This document shows, in pieces, positions 50,235 through 50,384 of a stretch of 50,384 nt of DNA (positions within the stretch are counted from its first letter, which is position 1; the number at the start of each line of letters is the position of its first letter). Both the position numbers and the translations under genes were made by a program. Source of the stretch: an uncultured Myxococcaceae bacterium. Its GTDB lineage: Bacteria > Myxococcota_A > Polyangia > Polyangiales > Ga0077539. The stretch is taken from assembly GCA_945952225.1 (NCBI GenBank), contig CAMFHP010000057.1, forward strand, positions 1 to 50,384, given 5' to 3'. The notes under the pieces are model-generated. The model ran no database searches, was not told where the DNA came from, and was given only the letters and a program-made list of their open reading frames with translations.

Positions 50235-50384
50235 GGCGCCGGGGTTCCCGTGCGTCACCGCGGTCGTCGTTGCGTCACGCGCGGCGCCGGGGTTCCCGGT
50301 GGTCACCGCGGTCGTCGTTGCGTCACGCGCGGCGCCGGGGTTCCCGGTGGTCACCGCGGTCGTCGTTGCGTCACGCGCGGCGCC
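50235..50384. repeat. Tandem 48-bp repeat array, truncated by the right edge
   Basis: Units start with GGCGCC at 50235, 50283, 50331 and 50379, a constant 48 bp. Units 2 and 3 are identical as far as seen, unit 1 differs at a few bases, and a further degenerate copy precedes 50235. Because 48 is a multiple of three, one frame on each strand stays open; on the minus strand it would give a 16-residue repeat. A coding role cannot be judged without the sequence to the right. Confidence 0.85.

Noticed and set aside
50118-50354. Minus-strand open frame through the 48 bp repeats
   Set aside because: It runs into the operator and promoter of the outer-membrane protein gene and has no ribosome site or signal. 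It is kept only as a possibility until the sequence to the right is known.
47639-50384. CRISPR array
   Set aside because: Units are tandem without spacers and no cas genes are present.

Overview
The window is very GC-rich chromosomal DNA packed with genes on both strands. It looks like a myxobacterium or relative (Myxococcota, possibly Polyangia-like). The evidence is a secreted protein with a C-terminal Cys/hydrophobic/Arg tail of the MYXO-CTERM type (17430-19196), several lipoproteins with Asp/Ala/Thr or Pro-rich linkers, Cys/Asp 'DNDCDG' motif proteins, an RCC1-repeat lipoprotein, and a large hybrid kinase. I saw no rRNA, tRNA, CRISPR array, transposase or phage gene. Species-level placement is not possible from this sequence alone.

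Layout. 1-2925: a VIT/vWA protein cut by the left edge, translationally coupled to a MerR regulator with its own operator-promoter. 3001-5177: a diheme MauG-like enzyme and its partner lipoprotein (MbnH/MbnP-like 'metallo-mystery pair'). 5323-7749: a soluble PAS/histidine-kinase/receiver hybrid. 7900-11210: a His-rich-plug TonB-dependent receptor coupled to a lipoprotein. 11269-15094: a small membrane protein, an isocitrate dehydrogenase-type enzyme coupled to an unknown anchored protein, and another unknown membrane protein. 15137-20741: three large secreted or lipid-anchored proteins (RCC1 repeats, NIDO plus Cys-rich, pectinacetylesterase-like). 20749-30488: a seven-gene minus-strand polysaccharide/glycan operon whose genes overlap or nearly touch. 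30715-37679: TPR protein, NarX-class kinase, GT-C-like membrane protein, Mrp/ApbC ATPase, alpha/beta hydrolase and two unknowns.

37686-50121 is the most coherent block: respiratory nitrate reduction and its accessory functions. A seven-gene minus-strand operon encodes NapA, NapD, an unusual tandem-duplicated tetraheme NapB, an NrfC/NrfD-type quinol-oxidising module in place of NapC or NapGH, and a tetraheme lipoprotein. Divergent from it is a CRP/FNR-family regulator. Next come nnrS, a NirJ/AhbD-type radical SAM gene, moaA (molybdenum cofactor, needed by NapA) and an outer-membrane beta-barrel protein. Four copies of a palindrome ATGAC-N4-GTCAT(C) lie in this block. Two sit exactly 42.5 bp upstream of a start codon and a third sits 62.5 bp upstream of nnrS, which matches class II (-41.5) and class I (-61.5) CRP/FNR geometry on nearly leaderless promoters. 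This previously unannotated local regulon is my best candidate for a coherent new system.

Two tandem-repeat arrays (42-43 bp units at 47639-47980 and 48 bp units at 50235 to the right edge) bracket the moaA/outer-membrane-protein pair. Several promoters across the window have a TTG-box, a 17-18 bp spacer and a TAnnnT-like box about 7-8 bp before the ATG, so leaderless or near-leaderless mRNAs appear common here.
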